Assembly (NCBI GenBank): GCA_963730555.1
Contig: CAVSSS010000017.1
Coordinates: 83,898-147,897, forward strand
Length of the DNA: 64,000 bases
Source of the DNA: Roseiarcus sp963730555
Lineage (GTDB): Bacteria; Pseudomonadota; Alphaproteobacteria; Rhizobiales; Beijerinckiaceae
Reading direction: 5' to 3'
Notes under the pieces: generated by a model
Seen by the model: only the letters and a program-made list of their open reading frames with translations
What the model was told of the DNA's origin: nothing
Database searches by the model: none
Position numbers and translations under genes: made by a program
Part shown: piece after piece, positions 17,792-26,275 of the stretch
Layout of the letters: each line of letters starts with the position of its first letter
How positions within the stretch are numbered: position 1 is the stretch's first letter

Positions 17792-18769
17792 TCAATGAGG
17801 AGCAACCGGAGAGGGAACATTCAGCCCCGCTTCCTGCGCAGCGATCAACCCAAGCGCGCTCCAGTCGAGATCAGCATAGCCGCGGGCAATTCCCGTGATG
17901 AGCCGATCTCGAACCACGTCGACTGATGGCATCGGCGCGGCGGCGCTTTCCGCCTCGGCGAGCGCCAGGCGCACATCCTTGAGCACCAGGGGCAGGACGA
18001 ATCCGGCCGCGTAGGACTGACTTACGATCTTGTCCCCGTAAATCTTATGTGCGCGTCCGCCGAACATCGTGCTCGTCATGATGTCGATGAAAGCCTTCGG
18101 ATCGAGTCCGCGCTTGAGAGCTACAGCGACGACTTCTCCCAGCATCTCCAGGGTCGTGGCAGTCATCATGTTGCCAAGCAGCTTGACCAGGTTTGCCTGC
18201 GAAGGGTCGGTTCCGACGAGAAATGTCTTTTGTCCGATGCTGTCGAACAGCGGCTGACAGCGCTCGACATCGGCCACAGCGCCAGCGGCCACAATGAAGA
18301 GCTGGCGGGCCCTGGCGGCCTCCGGATTTCCAAACACCGGCGCAGCGACGTAGCGTTGCCCATAGCGCGCGTGCTCCGCCGCGAGGCGAGACGCAGTCGC
18401 GGTGCTAATTGTGCTCATGGAAAGATGAATTGCGCCGTCCTTCAGTCCGGATGCGAGACCCTTGGCCTCTTCTCGCCCGAGGACCACGTCGCGAACGGCG
18501 GCGTCATCCGGCAGCATGCTGATGACGACCCCGCAGTCGAAGAGGTTGGGGAATTCCAATGTGGGTCTGAGACCGAGCCCGATGAGGCCGCCCATTTGGT
18601 CTGGTCGACGGACATAACAAGTGACCCGACGTCCCGACGCAGCAAGGTTCGCGGCCATCGCGGTCCCCATATGGCCGAGGCCAACAAATCCGATTGTGCC
18701 CTGCCCATGTGAAGACGCGGCCTTGGGCGCGCTGGGACCGGCGAGAAGGGAGATCATTTCGTCGTTCAT
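17792..18769 (-). CDS. NAD(P)-dependent beta-hydroxyacid dehydrogenase family oxidoreductase
   Basis: A 325-residue protein of the 3-hydroxyisobutyrate/tartronate-semialdehyde reductase family. After a 25-residue leader it has the Rossmann loop GFVGLGHMGTAMAANL, then VISMLPDDAAVRDVV, LSMSTIS, and the catalytic Lys region SQANLVKLLGNMM. It would reduce a beta-aldehyde acid or a related substrate in the cytoplasm. Upstream, at 18931-18987, lies an operator-like arrangement that is also found upstream of the cupin gene at 52417, which suggests common control. Confidence 0.75.
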   Translation of the reverse strand: MNDEMISLLAGPSAPKAASSHGQGTIGFVGLGHMGTAMAANLAASGRRVTCYVRRPDQMGGLIGLGLRPTLEFPNLFDCGVVISMLPDDAAVRDVVLGREEAKGLASGLKDGAIHLSMSTISTATASRLAAEHARYGQRYVAAPVFGNPEAARARQLFIVAAGAVADVERCQPLFDSIGQKTFLVGTDPSQANLVKLLGNMMTATTLEMLGEVVAVALKRGLDPKAFIDIMTSTMFGGRAHKIYGDKIVSQSYAAGFVLPLVLKDVRLALAEAESAAAPMPSVDVVRDRLITGIARGYADLDWSALGLIAAQEAGLNVPSPVAPH

Positions 18770-18920
18770 GACTTGCTTCCTGACTTAGGCCCTCGTGCGT
18801 TGAAGCGCCCAACACAGCGAGGCTAGGCTGAAGCGGCGCTTCGCTTGGCGCCAGTTCGGGCTCCACTACTGTTATTCGGACACAGGGCGGGCGATTGCGT
18901 GAGTTTTACGCTCGTCGCGC

Positions 18921-18987
18921 AATTATTCTATCCTACATTGGTAGACGTGGACGTATTGTTTGTTTTGAGAAAGCAAACCTTCGTATG
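18921..18987. promoter_or_regulatory. composite operator-like motif, copy 1
   Basis: CTAC-ATTG-GTAG (18933-18944) is an inverted repeat set in CAATT...CTATCCTACATTGGTAGA. It is followed by CAAAC (18974-18978) and GTATG (18983-18987), with GTTTG upstream at 18958. The same order and nearly the same spacing recur at 52931-52998. Both copies lie 90-170 bases upstream of a minus-strand gene. A LuxR/FixJ- or TetR-type binding site is one possibility. The rest of 18770-19327 shows no supported gene; a further GTTTTGCGAAACAAAAC stretch lies near 19218. Confidence 0.45.
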
Positions 18988-19327
18988 ATCGGGTTTCGTC
19001 GCCGCCAATTTCACCCTGGCAAGCGCCGCGGAGGCGGTGAAGGAGCGGGGGCGCTACAGCACGAGGGAGCTACCTGGAAACGCGACGAAGACGCTCTTTG
19101 CATACCCAACTAGGCAGCGAAAGGATCAGCGGGGTCCAAGCTCTTACAGACGCAGGGCCGACCGCGACCCGGGCGACAACTCGATCGACGTCACCGCACG
19201 ACAATCATAGCAAGGTTTGGTTTTGCGAAACAAAACAAGCCGCCTTGATCGACCCATGTACGGTGGAAGACCCGCGCGATGGGTTTAGATTTATCGACGT
19301 TGCGGCCGCAGGAATAGGGAGGCCGTC

Positions 19328-19676
19328 ATGATCGGCTATCTCGTCTGGGCGCGCGAAAGAACCATAGCTCGGGTGCCAAAATCTCAGATCGTTTCTATAG
19401 TGGACGACGACGCGTCAGTTCTCGCCGCAATGCAGAGCCTTGTGAGGTTCCTCGGTTTCATCGCGTTCGTATTCGGGCATAAGCGGCCTTGATCTTCAGG
19501 ATTGCTTGATCGCGCAAGGGACCCACATTCCAACCATCTTCATCACGGCGTTTCCCGAACAATCCGTTCGAAGTCGCGCGCAAGCCAGTGGCGCACTCGG
19601 TCTTCTCGAAAAACCGTTCGCCGGGAGGACTATGATCGAGTTGGTCCGCCAGGCTCTGGCGACGCAATCATGCTGA
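19328..19676 (+). pseudogene. remnant of a response-regulator receiver domain with internal deletion
   Basis: The first part reads IVSIVDDDASVLAAMQSLVRF, the acidic pocket of a FixJ-like receiver. The second part, in a different frame, reads ISGLDLQ, then IPTIFITAFPEQSVRSRA, and ends LLEKPFAGRTMIELV with the conserved Lys. The segment that should carry the phospho-accepting Asp (the DLQMPG region) is missing between 19470 and 19480. The gene can no longer act as a phosphorelay receiver. It resembles the intact receiver at 31942-32409. Confidence 0.65.
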
Positions 19677-19928
19677 TGTCCGCGCGTCTCTTCACGAGGA
19701 AAGATCCCACGGGAGTTCCACGAGCCGAGGAAAGAAGACTGCTGGCTGAAGTCGTTGAGCGCATTCGCGGGAGGCCATCGCGTCGCCAAGCGATTTACGC
19801 AGCAAAGGGGCCGCTTGTCTGTAGCTTTCCGCCTCGGCGTAAGGGTTAAGTCCTAAAACGAAAGTTTTGTCCGTTGAAACCTCCATTCAATGGCGAACTT
19901 CTCTCCCGGTGACCTAACTTTATTCATG

Positions 19929-19968
19929 TCATCTCGAATTCCTCCACTTCATCTCGAATTCCTCCACT
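19929..19968. repeat. perfect 20-bp tandem duplication
   Basis: TCATCTCGAATTCCTCCACT occurs twice head to tail (19929-19948, 19949-19968). It lies in the 19677-20200 stretch between the receiver remnant and the RND permease, where no gene is supported. Confidence 0.8.
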
Positions 19969-20200
19969 CTCGCGGGGTTGACAGCCGTGGGGCCTATCGT
20001 TTCGCCGCAGATTGCGCTGCCTGCCGCACAGCCCCGTATCGTAGTTTTGCGGCCACGGTTTGTCGGTCCGCGCCGCCAGCCGCGCAACATGATCCCGGAG
20101 CCCGCAGTCGAGGAGACGCTCCGGCCCGCTGCGACACTGAGGCGGGGGCACGACGAGTGACCGCACCTTGTAGTGTCATGGAGCGTCGCGAGGACGCACC

Positions 20201-23200
20201 ATGGGCATAGTTCGCTTTGCGCTGAAGTATCCATACACCTTCTACGTCCTCGCGGCATTGATTGTGTTTTTGGGCATCTCGGCCATCACGGTCATGCCAG
20301 AGGATATCTTCCCGGAGATCGACATTCCTGTCGTCTCGGTGATCTGGCAGTACACCGGTCTCAGCACGCCGGAGATGGAGCAGCGCGTCTCCACCTATAG
20401 CCAGTACTCCATCAGCTCGAACGTCAATGGCATCAAAGATATGGAGGCCCAGACGCTCAACGGTATCTCGGTCCAGAAGATTTATTTCCAGCCGGACGTC
20501 AACCTCGATCTGGCCATCGCCCAGATCGTCTCGGCGACAAATTCGATCCGCGCCCTGATGCCCACCGGCATACAGCCGCCGACTGTGGTGGCGTACAACG
20601 CCTCGAGCGTTCCGGTCCTGCAGCTCAGCTTGAGCTCCGATCGGCTCAATGAACAGCAGCTCTACGATTACGGAATCTACAACCTGCGCCAGCAGCTCGC
20701 GCCGGTTCATGGGGTGACGTTCCCAACTCCGGACGGCGGCAAGTACCGGCAGATCATGGTCGACATCAACTCGACTAAGCTTGCGGCCAAAGGGCTCACG
20801 CCGGCGGATGTCGTGAACGCGGTCAACGCGCAGACCCTGACGTTGCCATCGGGCCTCGCCAAGATCGGCGACACGCAATACACGGTGCGCACCAATGCGA
20901 TGCCGACGACCATCGCCGACCTCAACAATATTCCGATCTCCTATCTCAACGGCCAGACCGTTTTCATAAGGGATATCGGCCAGGTGCACGATGGCTGGGC
21001 GGTGCAGCAGAACGTTGTGCGTGAAAATGGCCGACGCTCCGTGCTGTTGAGCGTCATCAAGAATGGCGGCGCCTCGACGCTTGCCGTCGTCGACGGGGTT
21101 CGCAAGGTGCTGAAGGTTGCGCGTCAGGCCGCGCCCCCCGGCCTGAGCATCAACGAGCTGTTCGATCAATCGAAGCTCGTGACCGCATCGATCACGAGCG
21201 TGGTCCGCGAGGGAGCAATCGCGGCCGGGCTCACAGGGCTGATGATAATGCTGTTTCTCGGCTCATGGCGCTCGACCCTGATCGTCTTGATCTCGATTCC
21301 GCTGTCGATCCTGACATCGATCGTCGTTCTCTACTTCATCGGCGACACGCTTAACACCATGACCCTCGGCGGAATGGCGCTCGCGGTCGGCATTCTGGTT
21401 GACAATTCCACGGTCACGATCGAGAACACTCACCGGCTTCGCGGCGAAGGCATGAGCCTGGCGGCGGCGACATTGCATGGCTCAGCGGGAATCGCTGTCC
21501 CGACGTTGGTCTCGACGCTCGCGATCAGTTGCGTGTTCACATCCGTCGTGTTCCTCGAAGGGCCGGCGAAATTCCTGTTCACACCGCTTGGGCTTGCGGT
21601 GGTGTTCGCAATGCTGGCCTCGTACGTGCTGTCGAGAACATTGACGCCCATCATCATTGGCCTGCTGCTGAAGGGTGAACACCACGGCGAGACCGCGGGC
21701 TCGCGCAATTGGTTTTCGCGCTTTCACCAAGGGTTCGAGCGCGCTTTCGAGCGACTTCGTCGCGGCTATGTCCGCATGCTCGCGCTGCTCCTGAAACGGC
21801 GCTGGATCGTCCCCGTCGTCGCTGCGCTGATCCTCGCACTAGGCGGCGTCATGCTGAACTTTGTTGGCCGCGACTTCTTCCCCGCGATCGACGGCGGCCA
21901 GATTAAGCTTCACGTCCGGGCGCCCCCCGCAACGCGTATCGAAACGACGGAGCACGTTTTTCAGGAGGTCGAAGACAAGATCCGCGAGGTCGTCCCGGAG
22001 CGGGATCTTGGCCTCATCGTCGATGATATCGGTGTGCCGCAACGAACCTACAACCTCGCCTTTACCGACGGGTCGACCATCAACGCTAACGACGGGGTGA
22101 TCCTGGTGTCGCTAAACGACGGACACGCGCCAACCGCCGGTTACGTGCGCCGGCTTCGCGAGGCGCTGCCGGCCGCCTTTCCGTCAGTGACCTTCTATTT
22201 CCAGGCCGCGGACATGATCACCCAAATCCTCAATTTCGGCTTGCCGGCGCAAATCGATGCCCGCGTGGTCGGACGCGACCGCGCCACGAACATCAGGGTG
22301 GCGCACGAACTGCGGCGCCGTGTGATGGCCATTCCAGGCATTGCCGACGCCCACCTCCAGCAGGAGCTCGATGCACCCGCCTTCGTGGCCAACATCGATC
22401 GGCCGCGGGCGTTGGAGCTCGGTCTCAATGCGCAGGCGATCGCCAACGATCTCAACATCAGCCTCAGCTCGTCGGAGCAGGTCTCGCCCAATTTCTGGAC
22501 CGATCCGACGAACGGAATTCCCTATTACATTGCGGTCCAGACGCCCGAGCATCAAGAGAGCTCCCTCGGCGAGCTTCGCAACACCCCGGTCTCCACGACG
22601 ATCGCTTCCGCCGGTCCGCCGATACCCGGGCTCCTGAGCAACGCGGTGATGTCGCAGAGTCAGGCTATTCCCAACATACCCGGGCTCCTGAGCAATGTGG
22701 CGACGTTGCAGCGGGACATCACTCCCACCAATCTGAACCAGACCAATATCCAGCCGGTGTACGACGTCTATGCCGCTGTGCAGGGACGCGATCTCGGCAG
22801 CATCTCCGACGACATTAACAAAATCGTCGCGGAACTGCAGAAGGAGCTCAAGCCGGGTAACACGATTCAGGTTCTCGGCCAGATCCAAAGCATGAATGAC
22901 TCCTTCCGGGACCTTACCATCGGGCTAATGTTTGCGGCCGTGTTCGTCTATATGCTCATGGTCGCCAACTACCAGAATTTCGGCGATCCTTTCGTCGTTA
23001 TCTTGGCGCTCCCGGCGACGTTGTGCGGCATCGTCACCATGCTCTTCATCACTGGCACGACGCTCTGTGTCCCCTCGCTGATGGGGGCGATCATGGCGGT
23101 TGGCGTAGCTTCGGCGAACTCCATCCTGCTGGTCACCTTCGCACGGGAAGAGCAGCTCGCCGGCCGGTCGGCCTTCCGGGCCACAATCGTCGCGGGCCAC

Positions 23201-23437
23201 ACTCGCATCCGCCCCGTGCTGATGACGGCGGGCGCGATGATCGTCGGCATGATCCCGATGGCGATCGGCGGCGCCGGTGAGGAGCAGAATGCGGCGCTGG
23301 CCAGGGCGGTGATCGGCGGCCTTCTGTTCGCGACGCCGACCACCCTGCTGATCGTGCCTTATCTCTTTGCCATGCTGCACAAACGCAATGACGGCATCGC
23401 GGCCTATGGCGTATTCGAGGACCTCCCCGATGAATGA
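20201..23437 (+). CDS. RND-family efflux permease (HAE1-like)
   Basis: A 1078-residue inner-membrane proton-driven pump subunit. It has the RND layout: helix 1 at residues 10-30, a first periplasmic loop, helices 2-6, helix 7 near residue 530, a second loop and helices 8-12. Helix 4 reads AVGILVDNSTVTIEN, with one Asp where many HAE1 pumps have two. In the second loop, ATACCCGGGCTCCTGAGCAA occurs twice (22622-22641, 22676-22695). This encodes IPGLLSN at an 18-residue interval, a small internal duplication. The ATG at 20201 follows GAGGACG. The adaptor gene overlaps its end by eight bases. No outer-membrane factor is encoded nearby. Confidence 0.88.
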   Translation: MGIVRFALKYPYTFYVLAALIVFLGISAITVMPEDIFPEIDIPVVSVIWQYTGLSTPEMEQRVSTYSQYSISSNVNGIKDMEAQTLNGISVQKIYFQPDVNLDLAIAQIVSATNSIRALMPTGIQPPTVVAYNASSVPVLQLSLSSDRLNEQQLYDYGIYNLRQQLAPVHGVTFPTPDGGKYRQIMVDINSTKLAAKGLTPADVVNAVNAQTLTLPSGLAKIGDTQYTVRTNAMPTTIADLNNIPISYLNGQTVFIRDIGQVHDGWAVQQNVVRENGRRSVLLSVIKNGGASTLAVVDGVRKVLKVARQAAPPGLSINELFDQSKLVTASITSVVREGAIAAGLTGLMIMLFLGSWRSTLIVLISIPLSILTSIVVLYFIGDTLNTMTLGGMALAVGILVDNSTVTIENTHRLRGEGMSLAAATLHGSAGIAVPTLVSTLAISCVFTSVVFLEGPAKFLFTPLGLAVVFAMLASYVLSRTLTPIIIGLLLKGEHHGETAGSRNWFSRFHQGFERAFERLRRGYVRMLALLLKRRWIVPVVAALILALGGVMLNFVGRDFFPAIDGGQIKLHVRAPPATRIETTEHVFQEVEDKIREVVPERDLGLIVDDIGVPQRTYNLAFTDGSTINANDGVILVSLNDGHAPTAGYVRRLREALPAAFPSVTFYFQAADMITQILNFGLPAQIDARVVGRDRATNIRVAHELRRRVMAIPGIADAHLQQELDAPAFVANIDRPRALELGLNAQAIANDLNISLSSSEQVSPNFWTDPTNGIPYYIAVQTPEHQESSLGELRNTPVSTTIASAGPPIPGLLSNAVMSQSQAIPNIPGLLSNVATLQRDITPTNLNQTNIQPVYDVYAAVQGRDLGSISDDINKIVAELQKELKPGNTIQVLGQIQSMNDSFRDLTIGLMFAAVFVYMLMVANYQNFGDPFVVILALPATLCGIVTMLFITGTTLCVPSLMGAIMAVGVASANSILLVTFAREEQLAGRSAFRATIVAGHTRIRPVLMTAGAMIVGMIPMAIGGAGEEQNAALARAVIGGLLFATPTTLLIVPYLFAMLHKRNDGIAAYGVFEDLPDE

Positions 23438-24725
23438 TGTAGGCTTTCGTAATCGAACCGACGAGTTCACCGATCATCATGACGGCCGGCGGATCGACCG
23501 TGACACGCAGAATCCACAGAAGGCCCGTCCTGGGGTGCGGCCCCGGTGGGGCATGCGCCTGTTCGCGGCAGGCGCATTTTTGTTGGTCGCCGGCGGTGTC
23601 GCGCTGGGCGCATGGAGCCACTATTCGCAGGGGCAAGAGGTCATCGCGACCGCAGAAAAAGAGCGTGATTTCGTGCCCAGCGTGCGCGTCGCGACGGTCA
23701 AGGCGAGCCCCGCCGTCATGTCTGCGACTTTGCCGGCGACCACGGCTGCATTCGCGCAGGCCGAGATCTATGCCCGCGCAACAGGCTATATCGCCAAGCG
23801 TAACGTCGACATCGGCGACCGCGTCAAACAGGGCGACAAGCTGGTGGAGCTCGCGGTCCCCGAGCAAGACGATCAGATTTCCCAAAACGTAGCGATGCGC
23901 AATCAGCTCCAATCAGCGCTGGACCAGGCCCAGGCTAACTTGAAGCTCGCACAGGTGACCTGGGACCGGGACCGGCCACTGGTCAATGAAGGCTGGGCAA
24001 CCCAGCAGCAGGGCACAATCGACGTTCAGACCCTAAAGGCATACGACGCCGCAGTTGGCGTCGCGCGGGCCAATATCGCAGCTCAAGACAAACTGCTCAT
24101 GATGCTGCGTCAGAACCGCGGCTATGCGTTGGTGACAGCGCCCTTCAACGGCGTCATCACGCAGCGCAACGTCGACGTCGGTAGTCTGGTCCAGGGCAAC
24201 GCCAACACCGGTACGTTCATGTTCGAGGTCATGCAGAGGGACGTGATTCAAGTCTTTGTATACGTGCCGCAGGATGCTGCCTTCGGCGTGGCGCCCGGTG
24301 TTGACGCCATCGTGCGCGTACCCGAAATTCCAAATCGTGAGTTCCCCGGCAAGGTGACCCGGATCGCCGACGCGCTGCAGAGCGGTACGCGCACGCTCTT
24401 GACTGAGATCGACATTCCCAATCCGGACGACGCTCTGCAGCCCGGGGTTTACTGCACCGTCGAACTCAAAATTCCGCGCCCGACGCCGTCCTTCAGTGTG
24501 CCCGCTGAGGCGATCATCTTCAATCGCAATGGATTGCAAGTCGCGGTCGTAAACGACGGCAAGGTTGAGATCCGCAAACTCGGAGTGATACGCGACTTCG
24601 GGACGTGGGTGGAGGCGGACGACGGAGTGAGTTCCGGCGAGGATGTCATCCTCAATCCGCCGGTCAATCTCACCAACGGCGGCAAGGTGCAGATTCGCTC
24701 CTACGCCACGGCTCCGTCCACATAG
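23430..24725 (+). CDS. periplasmic adaptor (membrane fusion protein) of the RND pump
   Basis: A 431-residue adaptor from the ATG at 23430, which overlaps the permease stop. A 35-residue polar leader precedes one membrane or signal segment (MRLFAAGAFLLVAGGVALGAW... about 40-60). Next are the lipoyl halves (YARATGYIAKRNVDIGDRVKQGD and LVTAPFNGVITQRNVDVGSLV), the hairpin, and the beta-barrel (VFVYVPQDAAFGVAPG). The gene order permease then adaptor is the reverse of the usual RND operon and of the pump at 54557. It probably works with the permease at 20201. Confidence 0.85.
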   Translation: MNDVGFRNRTDEFTDHHDGRRIDRDTQNPQKARPGVRPRWGMRLFAAGAFLLVAGGVALGAWSHYSQGQEVIATAEKERDFVPSVRVATVKASPAVMSATLPATTAAFAQAEIYARATGYIAKRNVDIGDRVKQGDKLVELAVPEQDDQISQNVAMRNQLQSALDQAQANLKLAQVTWDRDRPLVNEGWATQQQGTIDVQTLKAYDAAVGVARANIAAQDKLLMMLRQNRGYALVTAPFNGVITQRNVDVGSLVQGNANTGTFMFEVMQRDVIQVFVYVPQDAAFGVAPGVDAIVRVPEIPNREFPGKVTRIADALQSGTRTLLTEIDIPNPDDALQPGVYCTVELKIPRPTPSFSVPAEAIIFNRNGLQVAVVNDGKVEIRKLGVIRDFGTWVEADDGVSSGEDVILNPPVNLTNGGKVQIRSYATAPST

Positions 24726-24798
24726 GCCGAATTGGTCAACCCGAATTTTCGGCTCGGCCGCCGACCCAAAGCCTCGATCGCCGCACGAGAAGAAGCCC

Positions 24799-25323
24799 AT
24801 GCAACGCAGCCGGCTGGCAGGTCTTCCGGCCGACTACAAGAAACCGGGCGTCGCCCCCGTTGAAGTCGCCGAGTTTGAGGAGGGTCAGCGCATCGACACG
24901 GAAAGGGGCCGCTATGAATGGTGGTACTTCAATTCGCATCCGACAACGGCGCCAAACTCGTCGTGGTTTTCTACACCAAGCCCGATGTCATGATCACAAT
25001 TGGGGCGACGTCCCTATGCAGACCCTCACGCGCAACTGGCGCTGGGCGCGCGCCAGCGTCGGTCCCCATACGATCATCGCATCCCACATCACCGCCGCCT
25101 CAGCCTACGGCTATGAAAGCAGATCGTCTGCATGCTGGCCATGGACAGCAAGATCAGCGCCGAGGACTACGCCGACGGGAGGATTCTTCAAAAGGCAACT
25201 TGCTCCATGGCCGACCACCTAAACCTTGGTCTATTAAGCCCAAACGCACGGTTGATTGTAACAGACCAAAGTGCTGCGCGAAGCAACGTAAGAAGTATAG
25301 CTGGGTCAGGGCGAGTTCGCTAA
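24799..25323 (+). pseudogene. decayed CrtC-like (carotenoid hydratase/lipocalin-type) gene with internal deletion
   Basis: The start MQRSRLAGLPADYKKPG is followed by GRYEWWYFN, then in a second frame NGAKLVVVFYTKPDV. At about 24985-25005 this joins directly to HDHNWGDVPMQ, ASVGPHTIIASHITA and YGYE. A third frame gives AMDSKISAEDYADGRIL. EWWYF and HNWGDVP are hallmarks of the hydroxyneurosporene synthase/CrtC-like family. In intact members these two motifs are separated by well over 100 residues, so a large internal piece is gone. At least three frame changes remain. No function is expected. Confidence 0.6.
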
Positions 25324-25534
25324 ATAAAGCGACAACGACTGTCGCAGAGCAACGACGATGGTTGCGCTTCGGACTCGCTCGGAGCGACCGGCAGGTGAGT
25401 GATGCGTGCTGACGGGTCCTGGGCGCCCCGCGGCGATCGGGAGAAAGTTGCGACAAGGGCTTCGTGGCGGCCATCCGTCATGGTGTGACTTATGGGCTGA
25501 TCCAGGCCTCTGGAGGCCACGGAAGGATGCGCAC

Positions 25535-26177
25535 GTGAACATAGCGACCCACGCCTTAAGAATCCCCGACAGCAAGCTCGCGCGCGAGGTGACGGAGATT
25601 GTCCGCGACACTAAATCCGAGTTGCTCTTCAATCATTCGAGCCGAGTTTACCTATTCGCTGCGCTCGCCGGCGAGCACCACGGCCTGAGATTCAATCCGG
25701 AATTGCTCTACGCGGGGGCGATGTTTCACGACATGGGTCTGACCAAGGCGCACAGCAGCGAGAATGAGCGCTTCGAGGTGGACGGCGCGGAATGCAGCGC
25801 GGGATTTCCTGAAGCGGCACGGAATCACGCAGACAGATATCGACACGGTGTGGACGGCGATCGCGCTGCACACGACGCCCGGCGTTCCCAAGCACATGCA
25901 TCCGGTCGTGGCGCTGGTGACGGCGGGCGTCGAGATGGACGTCCTTGGGCTTGCTTACCAGGAATATTCCGACGCGGAACGCGAGGCGGTGGTGAGGGCG
26001 TTCCCGCGCACGCCGCATTTCAAGGAGGACATTATCCAGGCCTTTTATGAGGGCATCAAGCACAAGCCAGAAACGACCTTTGGCAATGTCAAGGCCGACG
26101 TGCTCGCGGACAAGGACCCGCATTTCCACCGCGGGAATTTCTGCAGCGTGATCCGCGAATCGCGCTGGCGCGGCTGA
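25535..26177 (+). pseudogene. HD-domain phosphohydrolase-like protein (cyanamide-hydratase-like), one frameshift
   Basis: The first frame from the GTG at 25535 (GGAAGGA upstream) reads LLFNHSSRVYLFAALAG and YAGAMFHDMGLTKAH, the metal-binding His and HD of the family. The conserved reading moves to another frame near 25795: ARDFLKRHGITQTDIDTVWTAIALHTTPGVPKHM, then VDVLGLAYQEYSD-like text to the stop at 26177. Rebuilt length is about 213 residues. HD proteins of this type hydrolyse nitriles or nucleotides; the substrate here is unknown. One base extra is enough to explain the break, so a sequencing error is possible. Confidence 0.7.
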
Positions 26178-26275
26178 CCGCTGTCCGACGGCGCCGTCGA
26201 TTTCGTCAACGAGCGCTGATTCGAGATCACGCGTCCCAATGACCGGTTGAGACCATCGTCGAGTGGCGCAAAGCG

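Noticed and set aside
19994..21169. 391-codon minus-strand frame opposite the RND permease
   Set aside because: Antisense shadow of a clear gene in GC-rich DNA; rich in Arg/His/Asp with no motif.
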